Part shown: positions 37,219 to 46,907 of the stretch, in pieces
How the letters are laid out: the number at the start of each line of letters is the position of its first letter
Position numbering within the stretch: position 1 is the stretch's first letter
Assembly (NCBI RefSeq): GCF_029522115.1
Contig: NZ_JAKWFK010000003.1
Location: forward strand, 124,001 to 188,000
Source: Trinickia sp. Y13
Lineage (GTDB): Bacteria; Pseudomonadota; Gammaproteobacteria; Burkholderiales; Burkholderiaceae
Direction: 5' to 3'
DNA: 64,000 nt
Made by a program: the position numbers and the translations under genes
The notes under the pieces: generated by a model
Databases searched by the model: none
What the model was told of the DNA's origin: nothing
Seen by the model: only the letters and a program-made list of their open reading frames with translations

Positions 37219-38031
37219 TTAATGCGAGCCGGCTTTTCGCTGCGCTTCCGGCACCGCCGCTTCGGGGTGATAACCGAGCGATTCCGAGATGACGAGCGCC
37301 GTGCGGTTCAGTTGCGCGATCCACGCGTCTTGTAGCCGATCGGCGGGCGCCGACAACGACAAGCCGGCCACGAGCTTGCCCGTATCGTCATAGATGCCTG
37401 CGGCAATGCAGCGCACGCCCAGTTCGAGTTCCTCGTTGTCGCGTGCGCACGCTTGCTGACGCACCTGGGTAAGTTCCTTTTCCAGCCTCGAGATATCGGT
37501 GATGCTATTTTGCGTGTGGCCCGATAGTCCGGTCCTCATCGCATAGGCGCGCACGCGCGATGCCTCGTCGGCCGCGAGGAAAAGCTTGCCGACCGAGGTC
37601 AGGTGCAGTGGGGCACGACCCCCGATCGCGCGCACGACCTGCATGCCCGAGCGCTCGGAGTAGGCGCGCTCGATATAGACGATCTCGTCGCCTTGGCGCA
37701 CCGATAGATTCACCGTTTGCCCGGTCATGCGGTGCAACTCGCGCATCGGCGCGAGCGCCGCGTCGCGCACCGACAGCCGCGCCTTGACGAGATTGCCGAG
37801 TTCCAGCAGACGCATGCCCAGGCGATAGGTGCCCGGATCGGAGCGATCCACGAGACGGCACGTCACCATGTCGTTCAAGATGCGGTGCGCCGTGGATGGG
37901 TGCAACGCGGTACCCAGCGCGAGTTCCTTGAGGCTGACCGGATCGGTATGCGCGGCAAGGGCGTCGAGCAGGCGCATCATGCGCTCAATGACTTGGATCG
38001 ACGTTTTGGAGTCGTGGTTCGTCTCGCTCAT
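37219..38031 (-). CDS. IclR-family transcriptional regulator
   Basis: A 270-aa regulator with an N-terminal winged helix-turn-helix (about 12-72, VIERMMRLLDALAAHTDPVSLKELALGTALHPSTAHRILNDMV in outline) and a C-terminal effector-binding domain (about 85-255, VGKLFLAADE and the Cys-containing GVRCIAAGIYDD). It is transcribed away from lutAB across 179 bp, so control of lactate oxidation genes is plausible (inference). The usual lut regulators are GntR-type or LysR-type, so this pairing is worth noting. The effector is unknown. Confidence 0.88.
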   Translation of the reverse strand: MSETNHDSKTSIQVIERMMRLLDALAAHTDPVSLKELALGTALHPSTAHRILNDMVTCRLVDRSDPGTYRLGMRLLELGNLVKARLSVRDAALAPMRELHRMTGQTVNLSVRQGDEIVYIERAYSERSGMQVVRAIGGRAPLHLTSVGKLFLAADEASRVRAYAMRTGLSGHTQNSITDISRLEKELTQVRQQACARDNEELELGVRCIAAGIYDDTGKLVAGLSLSAPADRLQDAWIAQLNRTALVISESLGYHPEAAVPEAQRKAGSH

Positions 38032-38210
38032 TGGAAATCGATTGACTCGGCAATTAATAGGTGGGGTCCATTGTATCTCGTATCGTGAAAAAAGCGAACG
38101 CCGTTTGAATGCGCCCTCGGATCGGCGCTGCGCCCTTTTTTCGATTTATTCCATTGCTTCGGGGCGCAAACGTCGGATAATCGCGCTATTTCGTTCATCT
38201 TTGGGTGCCC

Positions 38211-38939
38211 ATGCGAGTTGGACTATTTGCCACGTGTCTGATCGATCTGATGCGCCCCGAGATCGGCTTCTCGGTGGTCAAGTTGCTCGAGCAGGCCGGT
38301 TTCGACGTGAGTGTGCCGCCGGCCCAGACCTGCTGCGGACAGCCGGCTTATAACTCCGGCGAGCGGCGCATCGCGCGTGATCTTGCCGAGAAGATGCTGC
38401 GCGAATTCGAGCAGTTCGACTATGTCGTGGTTCCCTCCGGCTCGTGCGGCGGGATGGTCGCCGCGCATTACGGCGATCTTTTTCGCGACGATCCCGAACT
38501 GACCGGCCGCTACGAGCGGTTGCGGCCAAAAGTTTATGAATTGACCGATTTTCTCGTCAAGGTCGCGAAAGTGCGCTTGGAGCCCGGTTCGTTCGCGGGG
38601 CCGGTGACGTATCACGATTCGTGTTCGGGCTTGCGCGAGCTGGGCGTGAAATCCCAGCCGCGCGAATTGCTCGCGCAGCGCGGCGTCGCCGTGACGGAGA
38701 TGAAGGACTGCGAGCATTGCTGCGGCTTCGGCGGTACCTTCGCCGTGAAGTACGGCAATATCTCGACGGCCATCGTCGACGAGAAATGCGCGAATGTCCA
38801 AGCGAGCGGGACCGGCTGCGTCGTGCTGGGCGACCTGGGTTGCATGCTGAACATCGAAGGGCGGCTGCGTCGTACGGGCGACACCACGACGCGCGTGCTG
38901 CATATCGCTCAAGTCCTGGCCGGCGACGCCGACCAGTAA
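38211..38939 (+). CDS. lutA: L-lactate oxidation iron-sulfur protein LutA/LldE
   Basis: A 242-aa Fe-S oxidoreductase made of two cysteine-rich (CCG) domains, a subunit of the non-flavin L-lactate dehydrogenase LutABC. The two CCG motifs are CCGQPAYNSG (about 42) and CCGFGGTFAVKYG (about 173), with additional Cys in GSCGGM, DSCSGL and GDLGCML. The ATG at 38211 is chosen over a GTG two codons before. GATAAT near 38177 may be a -10 box. It lies 43 nt before lutB. Confidence 0.88.
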   Translation: MRVGLFATCLIDLMRPEIGFSVVKLLEQAGFDVSVPPAQTCCGQPAYNSGERRIARDLAEKMLREFEQFDYVVVPSGSCGGMVAAHYGDLFRDDPELTGRYERLRPKVYELTDFLVKVAKVRLEPGSFAGPVTYHDSCSGLRELGVKSQPRELLAQRGVAVTEMKDCEHCCGFGGTFAVKYGNISTAIVDEKCANVQASGTGCVVLGDLGCMLNIEGRLRRTGDTTTRVLHIAQVLAGDADQ

Positions 38940-38982
38940 GGCGTCACGCCGTATTCTCGAAACGAGACCGATCGAGCCATTC

Positions 38983-40395
38983 ATGCAAGTTCAATCGATG
39001 CATTTCAAGGCGCGCGCAAAAGCAGGGCTGGCCGATGCGCGCTTGCAGCAGAACCTGAAGAAGCTGTCGACCAAATTCGTGTCGGCGCGCGCGGCAGCCA
39101 TGACGGCGATCGACTTCCCGGCGACGCGCGCCGAACTGAAAGCGCGCCGCAATCGGGCGCTCGAGCATCTGGACGTTTGGCTCGAAACCTTCGAGCGCGA
39201 GGCGGCCCGCCGCGGCACGACGGTGCTGTACGCCGAGACCACGCGCGATGCGGCGCGGCTCGTAGCCGAAATCGCACGCAAGCACGACGTCAAGAAAGTC
39301 ATCAAGACGAAATCGATGGTTTCGGAGGAGATGCAACTGAACGCCGTGCTCGCCGAAATGGGCGTGCAGTCGCTCGAAACGGACCTGGGCGAATACATTC
39401 TGCAGATCAACGACAACGAGCCGCCAAGTCACATCATCGCGCCGGTGGTTCACAAGGACAAAGAGCAAATCGCCGATTTGTTCGCGGCCACGCACGGCCG
39501 GCCGCGCCTCACTGAAATTCCGGATATGACCCGCGAGGCGCGGGAAGTGCTGCGTCCCCACTTCGTATCGGCCGACATGGGCGTGACGGGCGGCAACTTC
39601 CTCGTCGCCGAGACGGGCTCGGTCGCGCTCGTGACGAACGAGGGCAACGAAGGGATGTGCACCGTCTTGCCGCGTGTTCATGTGGCCGTCACCGGCATCG
39701 AAAAAGTGCTGCCGACGCTGGAGGACCTCGCGCTGGCCATGCGGTTGTTGCCGCGCAGCGCGACAGGGCAAGTCACGGCCAATTATTTCTCGCTGCTGAC
39801 CGGACCGCGCGGCGAGGGCGATCTCGACGGCCCCGAGCATATGTACGTCGTGCTCGTGGACGGCGGGCGCACCGGGCTGATCGGCGGCGCCTTTCAAGAG
39901 ATGTTGCGATGCATCCGCTGCGGCGCCTGCATGAACCACTGCCCCGTCTATCAAAAAGTCGGCGGCCATGCCTATGGGTGGGTCTATCCGGGGCCGATGG
40001 GCTCCGTGCTGACACCTAGTTACGTCGGCCTCGACAAGGCGCTCGATCTGCCGCAGGCGGCAACATTGTGCGGTGAATGCAACGCCGTTTGCCCCGTCGG
40101 TATTCCGATTTCCGACTTGCTGCGCAAACTGCGCGAAAAGCAAGTCGAGCGCCATCTTCGCCCTTGGGCCGAACGCGCGGCGCTCTCCGCTTGGGGGTTC
40201 ATGGCGTTGCGGCCGGCGTTGTACGCGATGGTCACGAAGTTGGCGGTGCGGTTGCTCGAACGCTTGGGCGGGAGCCGACGCTCGATCACACGTCTGCCGT
40301 TCGGACGCGGGTGGACGGCGACCCGCGACATGCCGGCGCCTGTCGGCCGCACGTTTCGCGAACTCTATGCAGCGCAACGCAGTCATCAAGGCTGA
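38983..40395 (+). CDS. lutB: L-lactate oxidation iron-sulfur protein LutB/LldF
   Basis: A 470-aa protein, similar in length to Bacillus subtilis LutB. The N-terminal LUD domain (about 60-300) has VIKTKSMVSEEM and the GVTGGNFLVAETGSVALVTNEGN block. A ferredoxin-like region with two [4Fe-4S] motifs follows: CIRCGACMNHCP and CGECNAVCP. It would pass electrons from lactate oxidation with LutA. No lutC follows: the next 520 bp contain only one small unknown ORF. Confidence 0.9.
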   Translation: MQVQSMHFKARAKAGLADARLQQNLKKLSTKFVSARAAAMTAIDFPATRAELKARRNRALEHLDVWLETFEREAARRGTTVLYAETTRDAARLVAEIARKHDVKKVIKTKSMVSEEMQLNAVLAEMGVQSLETDLGEYILQINDNEPPSHIIAPVVHKDKEQIADLFAATHGRPRLTEIPDMTREAREVLRPHFVSADMGVTGGNFLVAETGSVALVTNEGNEGMCTVLPRVHVAVTGIEKVLPTLEDLALAMRLLPRSATGQVTANYFSLLTGPRGEGDLDGPEHMYVVLVDGGRTGLIGGAFQEMLRCIRCGACMNHCPVYQKVGGHAYGWVYPGPMGSVLTPSYVGLDKALDLPQAATLCGECNAVCPVGIPISDLLRKLREKQVERHLRPWAERAALSAWGFMALRPALYAMVTKLAVRLLERLGGSRRSITRLPFGRGWTATRDMPAPVGRTFRELYAAQRSHQG

Positions 40396-40562
40396 ACCGC
40401 GCAATGGCCCGAGCCGGTGCCGCCTTTCCTTCATTGTTTATCCACGAGCAACGCTGAATTCGCTATTTGCCCCTTTGTCTCGATAGCCTGCATTTATAGA
40501 ATACGTTCCATGGATAAGCGGGCGCGCGATAGGCGCGCGCTCGGCGGGCAAGGGGCGCGAAC
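40396..40562. other. Start of a gene-poor stretch downstream of lutB
   Basis: Part of the 520-bp interval (40396-40915) between lutB and the phosphatase gene. I see no lutC-like sequence in any frame. A possible promoter TTGTCT-N16-TAGAAT reads rightward near 40475-40502. Confidence 0.4.
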
Positions 40563-40811
40563 ATGAGAACGACAAAAGCGGGCTATTTCTCCAGCTACTG
40601 GCCGGTGGCGTTGGCCGCGGCATTGGTCGTGCTGGCTGCGCTGCGAGCGTACGGCGATGGCAGCGCGGCGCGCGAACCGCTTGCCGCCGACCGCGTGACG
40701 GCCGAACTGGCTCGCACCGTGTCTTACGGGTTGATCGATGCCGGCTCCGCTAGAACGGCATCTGGCGTCCATCGGAGCGATGTCCGCGCGGCAGCGGGCG
40801 AGGCGTCGTAA
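40563..40811 (+). CDS. Small hypothetical membrane protein
   Basis: An 82-aa open frame that I do not recognise. It has one hydrophobic segment (about residues 12-28, YWPVALAAALVVLAALRAYG) and a charged Ala/Arg-rich tail. This would suit a small inner-membrane protein with its C terminus in the periplasm or cytoplasm. A GCAAGGGGCG purine-rich stretch precedes the ATG and a possible promoter lies about 60-90 bp upstream. No Cys and no known domain. It may be spurious: random open frames of this length are common at this GC content. Confidence 0.35.
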   Translation: MRTTKAGYFSSYWPVALAAALVVLAALRAYGDGSAAREPLAADRVTAELARTVSYGLIDAGSARTASGVHRSDVRAAAGEAS

Positions 40812-40915
40812 GTGCGCTGCTCGTATAATCGAACGCTTGCCCGGGCAGCGTGTCGGCCCGCGCGCGGGGCGCTGCACCGCCTTGTCGCGTACGCCCGGCA
40901 ACCCGCATCTGGTCA

Positions 40916-41422
40916 ATGAAGTCGATGAAAACCGTCTCGATTTGCTTCGTCTGCCTCGGAAATATTTGTCGTTCGCCCACGGCGGAAGCGGTCATGCGCG
41001 CCCAGGTCGAAGCGGCCGGACTCTCGCAGCGCATTTTCATCGATTCGGCGGGGACGGGCGACTGGCACGTCGGCAAAGCGCCCGATGCCCGAGCGCAGCA
41101 GGCGGGGCATGCGCGAGGCTACCAACTCGCGCCGTTGCGGGCGCGCCAGGTGTCGGCCGACGATTTTCGCCGCTTCGATCTGCTGCTGGCGATGGACGAG
41201 GCGAACGTCGAGAATCTGAGACGCATTTGCCCGCCAGCGCTACGTGATCGCGTCCGGTTGCTGTTGGAGTTCGCACCGCACCTCGGCCATCGCGAGGTCG
41301 CGGATCCGTACTTCGGCGGCAGCGAGGGCTTCGAAGCCGTGCTCGATCAGTGCGAGGCGGCTTGCCAAGGTTTGCTGGCCCACCTGCAAACGCAGCTTGC
41401 GCGAGAGGACGACGATGCGTAG
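40916..41422 (+). CDS. Low-molecular-weight protein-tyrosine phosphatase
   Basis: A 168-aa cysteine phosphatase of the LMW-PTP/arsenate reductase fold. The P-loop CX5R is Cys13-LGNIC-Arg19 followed by SP, and the general-acid Asp is in the VADPYFGG motif near residue 127. Substrates may be tyrosine kinases of exopolysaccharide systems, but no such genes are adjacent. An in-frame ATG three codons later (40925) is an equal start candidate. A TATAAT at 40824-40829 may be its -10 box. It ends 105 bp before iscR. Confidence 0.88.
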   Translation: MKSMKTVSICFVCLGNICRSPTAEAVMRAQVEAAGLSQRIFIDSAGTGDWHVGKAPDARAQQAGHARGYQLAPLRARQVSADDFRRFDLLLAMDEANVENLRRICPPALRDRVRLLLEFAPHLGHREVADPYFGGSEGFEAVLDQCEAACQGLLAHLQTQLAREDDDA

Positions 41423-41458
41423 TCAGTCCGGCACCAATAACCTAACTGCCGGAGGGGG

Positions 41459-41510
41459 ATACTTGACTAAAATCGTCATGTATTTATACTTGACCAAAAT
41501 CGTCGAGAAT
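41459..41510 (+). promoter_or_regulatory. iscR promoter overlapped by two IscR type-1 operators
   Basis: Two 25-bp sites, 41459-41483 and 41486-41510, both begin ATACTTGAC and share AAAATCGTC. The first ends ATGTAT, the second GAGAAT. They match the [2Fe-2S]-IscR type-1 consensus at most positions. The promoter TTGACT (41463-41468), 16-bp spacer, TATACT (41485-41490) lies within them, so IscR bound there would repress its own operon. Confidence 0.85.
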
Positions 41511-41527
41511 TCAGGTTTTTCGTCCCT

Positions 41528-42058
41528 ATGAGACTCACCACCAAAGGCCGTTTCGCCGTTACGGCGATGATCGACCTGGCCCTGCGCCAGGAGCAAGGTC
41601 CGGTGACGCTCGCCGGCATCAGCCAGCGTCAGCGTATTTCGCTGTCCTATCTGGAACAATTGTTCGGCAAGCTGCGGCGCCACGGGATCGTCGAGTCGGT
41701 CCGAGGGCCCGGTGGCGGCTACTACTTGGCGCGCCGCGCACAGGAAGTGACCGTGGCCGACATCATCATCGCCGTGGACGAACCGCTCGACGCGACACAA
41801 TGCGGCGGCAAAGGGTCGTGCGAGGGCACCAAGCAGCACGACGGCCACTGTATGACGCATGAACTCTGGTCCACGTTGAACCAGAAAATGGTCGAGTACT
41901 TGGATTCGGTCTCGCTGCAGGCGCTGGTCGAGCAGCAACGGGCGCGCGAGGGGTCGCCGGCCGTGTTGCGTGACAGGCGCAGCGAGGCCGCGGCCACGGA
42001 AGCGGCGCGCGTCGCACCGAAAGGGCCTAATTCCGTATTCAATATCGCGAGTTCGTAA
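41528..42058 (+). CDS. iscR: Fe-S cluster-responsive regulator IscR
   Basis: Rrf2-family repressor of the isc operon, 176 aa. The winged helix covers about 1-65 ([46 protein letters not shown]). Cluster ligands are Cys92, Cys98, Cys108 and His111 in CMTHELW. Compared with E. coli IscR (Cys92, Cys98, Cys104, His107), four residues are inserted between the second and third Cys. The C-terminal tail is Ala-rich and divergent. Two operators overlap its promoter. iscS starts 71 nt downstream. Confidence 0.96.
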   Translation: MRLTTKGRFAVTAMIDLALRQEQGPVTLAGISQRQRISLSYLEQLFGKLRRHGIVESVRGPGGGYYLARRAQEVTVADIIIAVDEPLDATQCGGKGSCEGTKQHDGHCMTHELWSTLNQKMVEYLDSVSLQALVEQQRAREGSPAVLRDRRSEAAATEAARVAPKGPNSVFNIASS

Positions 42059-42129
42059 GGCCTGCGCGCAAGCGAGCGCCAGGATGGAACGAACCGACGA
42101 GCTATAACGATTTTCCCCCGGAGCCATTG

Positions 42130-43353
42130 ATGACTAACGAGAAGCCCCACCTGCCCATCTACATGGACTACAGCGCGACGACGCCCGTCGATCCGCGCGT
42201 GGTGGACAAGATGATCCCGTATCTGCGCGAGCAGTTCGGCAACCCGGCTTCGCGCAGCCACTCGTATGGCTGGGATGCGGAGCGGGCGGTGGAAGAGGCG
42301 CGCGAACAAGTCGCCGCACTCGTCAATGCCGATCCGCGCGAGATCATCTGGACCTCGGGTGCGACAGAGTCCGACAACTTGGCCATCAAAGGCGCCGCGC
42401 ACTTCTATAAGAGCAAGGGTAAGCACATCGTCACCGTGAAGACGGAGCACAAGGCCGTGCTCGATACCTGCCGTGAGCTCGAGCGCGAAGGCTTCGAAGT
42501 CACGTATCTCGACGTCAAGAGCGATGGCCTGATCGATCTCGATGTCTTCAAGGCCGCGCTGCGCCCCGATACGATCCTCGTTTCGGTCATGTCGGTGAAC
42601 AACGAGATCGGCGTCATTCAAGACATCGAAGCGATCGGCGAGATTTGCCGCGAAAAGGGCATCATATTTCACGTCGACGCTGCGCAGGCCACGGGCAAGA
42701 TCGAAATTGATCTGAGCCGGCTGAAGGTCGACCTGATGTCCTTCTCGGCGCACAAGACTTACGGCCCCAAGGGCATCGGCGCCCTTTACGTGCGTCGCAA
42801 GCCGCGCGTGCGCATCGAAGCGCAGATGCACGGCGGCGGCCATGAGCGCGGCATGCGCTCGGGCACGCTGGCGACGCACCAAATCGTGGGCATGGGCGAA
42901 GCATTCCGCATCGCCCGAGAAGAAATGGCAACGGAAAACGAACGTGTTCGCATGCTGCGGGATCGCTTGCTGCGCGGCTTGACCGAGATGGAAGAGGTCT
43001 ACGTCAACGGCGACATGGAACGCCGTGTGCCGCACAACTTGAACATTAGCTTCAACTTCGTCGAAGGCGAATCGCTGATCATGGCGATCAAGGACGTCGC
43101 GGTTTCGTCCGGCTCGGCTTGCACGTCAGCCTCGCTAGAGCCTTCGTACGTGCTGCGGGCGCTGGGCCGCAACGACGAACTCGCGCATAGCTCGATCCGC
43201 TTCACGGTCGGCCGCTTCACGACGGAGCAGGACGTCGATTACGTCGTCGATCTCCTCAAGAGCAAGATTGCGAAGTTGCGCGATCTGTCTCCGCTCTGGG
43301 AAATGCATCAGGACGGCATCGATCTGACCACCATCAAGTGGGCCGCACACTAA
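42130..43353 (+). CDS. iscS: Cysteine desulfurase IscS
   Basis: Pyridoxal-phosphate enzyme that takes sulfur from cysteine and passes it as persulfide to IscU and other acceptors. It has 407 aa. The PLP-binding lysine is Lys209 in [12 protein letters not shown], and the persulfide-forming Cys331 lies in the mobile loop [10 protein letters not shown]. The C-terminal IscU-contact region ends [18 protein letters not shown], typical of IscS. The ATG at 42130 follows a TTG and has CGGAG upstream. Confidence 0.97.
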   Translation: MTNEKPHLPIYMDYSATTPVDPRVVDKMIPYLREQFGNPASRSHSYGWDAERAVEEAREQVAALVNADPREIIWTSGATESDNLAIKGAAHFYKSKGKHIVTVKTEHKAVLDTCRELEREGFEVTYLDVKSDGLIDLDVFKAALRPDTILVSVMSVNNEIGVIQDIEAIGEICREKGIIFHVDAAQATGKIEIDLSRLKVDLMSFSAHKTYGPKGIGALYVRRKPRVRIEAQMHGGGHERGMRSGTLATHQIVGMGEAFRIAREEMATENERVRMLRDRLLRGLTEMEEVYVNGDMERRVPHNLNISFNFVEGESLIMAIKDVAVSSGSACTSASLEPSYVLRALGRNDELAHSSIRFTVGRFTTEQDVDYVVDLLKSKIAKLRDLSPLWEMHQDGIDLTTIKWAAH

Positions 43354-43384
43354 TCGCCATACGAACGAATCCAGGAGTCTGATC

Positions 43385-43807
43385 ATGTCTTACAGCAGTA
43401 AAGTTCTCGATCATTACGAAAACCCGCGCAACGTCGGCTCGTTCTCGAAGGACGACGACGCGGTGGGTACCGGCATGGTGGGCGCCCCGGCCTGCGGCGA
43501 CGTCATGAAGCTGCAGATTCGCGTCGGCGCGGACGGCGTCATCGAGGACGCCAAGTTCAAGACCTACGGGTGCGGCTCGGCCATCGCTTCGAGCTCGCTC
43601 GTCACCGAATGGGTGAAGGGCAAAACGCTCGACGAAGCGCTGTCGATCAAGAACACGCAGATCGCGGAAGAATTGGCGTTGCCGCCGGTGAAGATCCACT
43701 GCTCGATCCTCGCGGAAGACGCGATCAAGGCGGCCGTGGCCGATTACAAGCAACGTCACGGCGCGCCCCAAGCGGCAGACGCCGAGGCCAAGCAGCACGT
43801 CGCGTAA
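43385..43807 (+). CDS. iscU: Fe-S cluster scaffold protein IscU
   Basis: Scaffold on which [2Fe-2S] clusters are built. It has 140 aa. Ligands Cys37, Asp39, Cys63 and Cys106 are present, as is the HscA-recognition motif LPPVK (99-103). The C-terminal tail is about a dozen residues longer than in enteric IscU. It sits 31 nt after iscS with CAGGAG before the ATG. Confidence 0.97.
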   Translation: MSYSSKVLDHYENPRNVGSFSKDDDAVGTGMVGAPACGDVMKLQIRVGADGVIEDAKFKTYGCGSAIASSSLVTEWVKGKTLDEALSIKNTQIAEELALPPVKIHCSILAEDAIKAAVADYKQRHGAPQAADAEAKQHVA

Positions 43808-43819
43808 GCATTGAGCATC

Positions 43820-44143
43820 ATGGCGATCACTTTGACCGAAAAGGCCGCGCAGCACGTGCAGAAGTACCTTGCTCGCCGCGGCAAGGGCCTGGGGCTGCGC
43901 TTGGGTGTGCGCACCACGGGGTGCTCGGGCCTCGCGTACAAGCTCGAGTACGTCGATGAAGTCGAGCCCGAGGATCAAATCTTCGAATGCAACGGCGTCA
44001 AAGTCGTCGTGGATCCGAAGAGCCTCGCCTATATCGACGGCACGGAACTCGACTTCGCGCGAGAAGGGTTGAATGAAGGCTTCAAGTTCAACAACCCGAA
44101 CGTGAAGGATGAATGCGGCTGCGGCGAGTCGTTCCGCGTATGA
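43820..44143 (+). CDS. iscA: Iron-sulfur cluster assembly protein IscA
   Basis: A-type carrier that moves Fe-S clusters to target proteins. It has 107 aa. The three conserved cysteines are Cys35 (TTGCSG) and Cys99/Cys101 (ECGCGESF). The ATG at 43820 is used; an in-frame TTG three codons upstream is less likely. It lies 12 nt after iscU and is followed by a terminator-like hairpin. Confidence 0.97.
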   Translation: MAITLTEKAAQHVQKYLARRGKGLGLRLGVRTTGCSGLAYKLEYVDEVEPEDQIFECNGVKVVVDPKSLAYIDGTELDFAREGLNEGFKFNNPNVKDECGCGESFRV

Positions 44144-44170
44144 CGCATCCCGCCGCCCAGGGCGGACGAT

Positions 44171-44196
44171 AAGGCGGCGCTGGCCGCCTTTTTGTT
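44171..44196 (+). terminator. Terminator-like hairpin between iscA and hscB
   Basis: AAGGCGGC (44171-44178), loop GCTG, GCCGCCTT (44183-44190), then TTTGTTT. It divides the cluster into iscRSUA and hscBA-fdx-iscX and could lower expression of the second half. Confidence 0.75.
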
Positions 44197-44284
44197 TCCG
44201 GCGCGCCATTGCGGCGCGGTGGCGGGCAGCGGCGCCGGCCGCGCGCTCGTGCCGACCGCGGATGTTTGACCGACGATTGACCTC

Positions 44285-44812
44285 ATGTCCTCGATCCAAG
44301 ACAGCCATTTCGATTTATTCCATCTGCCCGAGCGTTACTCGCTCGATTTGGACGCGCTCGAGCACGCCTATCGCACGGTGCAGGCGCAGGTCCATCCCGA
44401 TCGCTTCGCCGCGGCGGGCGACGCGCAAAAGCGCATCGCCATGCAATGGGCGACGCGCGCGAACGAGGCCTATCGGACGTTGCGCGACCCGCTCAAACGC
44501 GCGACTTATCTGCTGTCGCTGCGCGGCGTCGACGTTGGCGCCTCGGAGAACACCGCCATGGAGCCCGCGTTCTTGATGCAACAGATGGAATGGCGCGAGC
44601 GCGTCGAGGACGCCGCGGACGCGAGGAACGTCGCCGAGTTGATGGCGTTGCAGAGCGAATTGCGAGACGAAGAGCGGGTGCGCTTCGAGCGGCTTTCGAC
44701 CTTGCTCGACAACGGCGCGGATCAGCCTGCCGCCGAGGCGGTGCGGCAACTGATGTTCCTGGAGCGTGTCGCGGGCGAGATCGGACGGCAAATCGAGCGG
44801 CTCGAGCACTGA
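44285..44812 (+). CDS. hscB: Co-chaperone HscB
   Basis: J-domain co-chaperone that delivers IscU to HscA. It has 175 aa. The J domain (1-78) holds HPD at 37-39 in VHPDRF. The C-terminal helical IscU-binding domain (about 88-170) begins [19 protein letters not shown], typical of HscB. It is followed after 153 bp by hscA. Confidence 0.96.
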   Translation: MSSIQDSHFDLFHLPERYSLDLDALEHAYRTVQAQVHPDRFAAAGDAQKRIAMQWATRANEAYRTLRDPLKRATYLLSLRGVDVGASENTAMEPAFLMQQMEWRERVEDAADARNVAELMALQSELRDEERVRFERLSTLLDNGADQPAAEAVRQLMFLERVAGEIGRQIERLEH

Positions 44813-44965
44813 GGCTACCCCGGGTGGGGCAACCGCGGCAGAGCAGGTCGGACCCGCAGGGGCAAGGGCCGCTCGATAGCACGCTAGGTGCAGCGCGACG
44901 GTCGCGTTGCGCGAGATAATCGATGTTTCCGCCAAAACGGGCGGGCACGAACCACATTGACCAGA

Positions 44966-46831
44966 ATGGCTCTACTGCAAATCTCGGAACCCGGCATGGC
45001 GCCGGCGCCGCATCAGCGGCGGCTCGCTGTCGGCATCGACCTCGGTACGACGAATTCGCTCGTCGCCGCCGTTCGTAACAGCGTGGCGGAAGCCTTGCCC
45101 GATGAGCAAGGCCGCATCCTCTTGCCTTCGGTGGTGCGCTACCTCGAGCGCGGGGGGCGTCGCATCGGCCATACGGCCAAAGAGGAAGCCGTGCTCGATC
45201 CGCGAAACACGATCGTCTCGGTCAAGCGCTTCATGGGGCGTGGCAGACAGGAGGTCGAAGGCGTCGAAAGCGCCCCCTATGAGTTTGTCGATGCCCCCGG
45301 GATGGTGCAGATCCGCACGGCCGACGGCGTGAAGAGCCCGGTCGAGGTCTCCGCTGAAATTCTCGCGACGCTGCGCCAGCGGGCCGAGGATTCGCTCGGG
45401 GACGAGCTTGTCGGCGCGGTGATCACGGTGCCGGCTTACTTCGACGAAGCGCAGCGTCAGGCGACCAAAGATGCCGCGCGGCTCGCGGGTCTGAACGTCT
45501 TGCGTTTGCTCAACGAGCCGACGGCGGCGGCGATCGCCTACGGTCTGGATCACAGCGCGGAAGGGCTCTATGCCGTCTACGATCTGGGCGGCGGCACATT
45601 CGACTTGTCGATTCTCAAACTGACCAAGGGCGTATTCGAAGTGCTCGCGGCAGGCGGCGATTCCGCGCTCGGCGGCGACGACTTCGATCACATCTTATTC
45701 CGGCACGTATTGGCGCAGGCCGATATTGCGCCGCAGAGCCTCGCGGCCGAAGACGTGCGCCTGTTGCTGGATCGCGTGCGTACCGCCAAGGAAGCGCTCT
45801 CCGCTGCACCGGAAGCGACCGTCGAAGCGACGCTCGCCGGTGGCACGGCGGTGCGCGTGGACATCACCGAGACCGAGTTCGCCGAACTCGTGCGGCCGCT
45901 CGTCGATCGTACGCTCGCGCCGACCAAAAAGGCGCTACGCGATGCGAAGATCACGCCCGAGGACGTCAAGGGCGTCGTGCTCGTTGGCGGGGCTACACGG
46001 ATGCCCGTCGTTCGCCGCGCGGTCGAAGCGTTCTTCGGTCAGCCGCCGCTCACCAATCTCGATCCCGATCAAGTCGTCGCGCTCGGGGCCGCGATCCAAG
46101 CCGATCTGCTGGCCGGCAACCGCACGGGCGACGACTGGCTGCTGCTCGATGTGATTCCGCTATCGCTCGGCGTGGAGACGATGGGCGGCCTCGTCGAGAA
46201 AATCATTCCGCGCAATTCGACGATACCGGTCGCGCGCGCGCAGGAATTCACGACATTCAAGGATGGCCAGACGGCGATCGCGATTCACGTGGTGCAGGGT
46301 GAGCGCGAGCTCGTCTCGGATTGCCGCTCGCTCGCGCGTTTCGAGCTGCGCGGTATTCCGCCGATGACCGCCGGCGCCGCGCGCATTCGTGTGACCTACC
46401 AGGTGGACGCCGATGGCTTATTGTCGGTGTTTGCCCGCGAGCAACATTCGGGCGTCGAGGCTTCGGTCGTCGTCAAACCGTCGTACGGGCTTGCCGACGA
46501 AGAAATCGCGCGCATGCTCGAGGATAGCTTCCGCACCGCGGAAGTCGATATGCGCTCGCGAGCGCTGCGCGAGGCGCAGGTCGAGGCACAGCGCCTGCTC
46601 GAGGCGACGCAAGCGGCGCTGGCTGCCGACGGTGAGTTGCTGGCCGAGGACGAACGCGCGGGTGTGGACGAGGCGCTTGCGCGTTTGCGCGATACAGCTC
46701 AGGGCGCCGACACCGATGCGATCGAAGCGGCGACCCGCGCGCTTGCCGAGCAGACCGACGAGTTCGCGGCCCGGCGAATGGACAAGAGCATTCGCCTGGC
46801 ACTGAAGGGCCGCAAGCTCGACGAGATCTAA
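44966..46831 (+). CDS. hscA: Hsp70-type chaperone HscA
   Basis: Specialised Hsp70 that uses ATP to release clusters from IscU. It has 621 aa. The nucleotide-binding domain shows [12 protein letters not shown], the [13 protein letters not shown] phosphate loop and [13 protein letters not shown]. The substrate domain begins [14 protein letters not shown], and a helical lid follows. It lacks the long acidic tail of DnaK, as HscA does. The start [10 protein letters not shown] at 44966 is chosen; the open frame upstream lacks similarity. GATAAT near 44915 may be a secondary promoter element. Confidence 0.96.
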   Translation: MALLQISEPGMAPAPHQRRLAVGIDLGTTNSLVAAVRNSVAEALPDEQGRILLPSVVRYLERGGRRIGHTAKEEAVLDPRNTIVSVKRFMGRGRQEVEGVESAPYEFVDAPGMVQIRTADGVKSPVEVSAEILATLRQRAEDSLGDELVGAVITVPAYFDEAQRQATKDAARLAGLNVLRLLNEPTAAAIAYGLDHSAEGLYAVYDLGGGTFDLSILKLTKGVFEVLAAGGDSALGGDDFDHILFRHVLAQADIAPQSLAAEDVRLLLDRVRTAKEALSAAPEATVEATLAGGTAVRVDITETEFAELVRPLVDRTLAPTKKALRDAKITPEDVKGVVLVGGATRMPVVRRAVEAFFGQPPLTNLDPDQVVALGAAIQADLLAGNRTGDDWLLLDVIPLSLGVETMGGLVEKIIPRNSTIPVARAQEFTTFKDGQTAIAIHVVQGERELVSDCRSLARFELRGIPPMTAGAARIRVTYQVDADGLLSVFAREQHSGVEASVVVKPSYGLADEEIARMLEDSFRTAEVDMRSRALREAQVEAQRLLEATQAALAADGELLAEDERAGVDEALARLRDTAQGADTDAIEAATRALAEQTDEFAARRMDKSIRLALKGRKLDEI

Positions 46832-46907
46832 GGCGAGACGCCGCTATAAAATGACAGGGCGAGCCGTGCTCGCCGCCCCACCCAATACAGTCAGAACGGA
46901 ATTCTTC

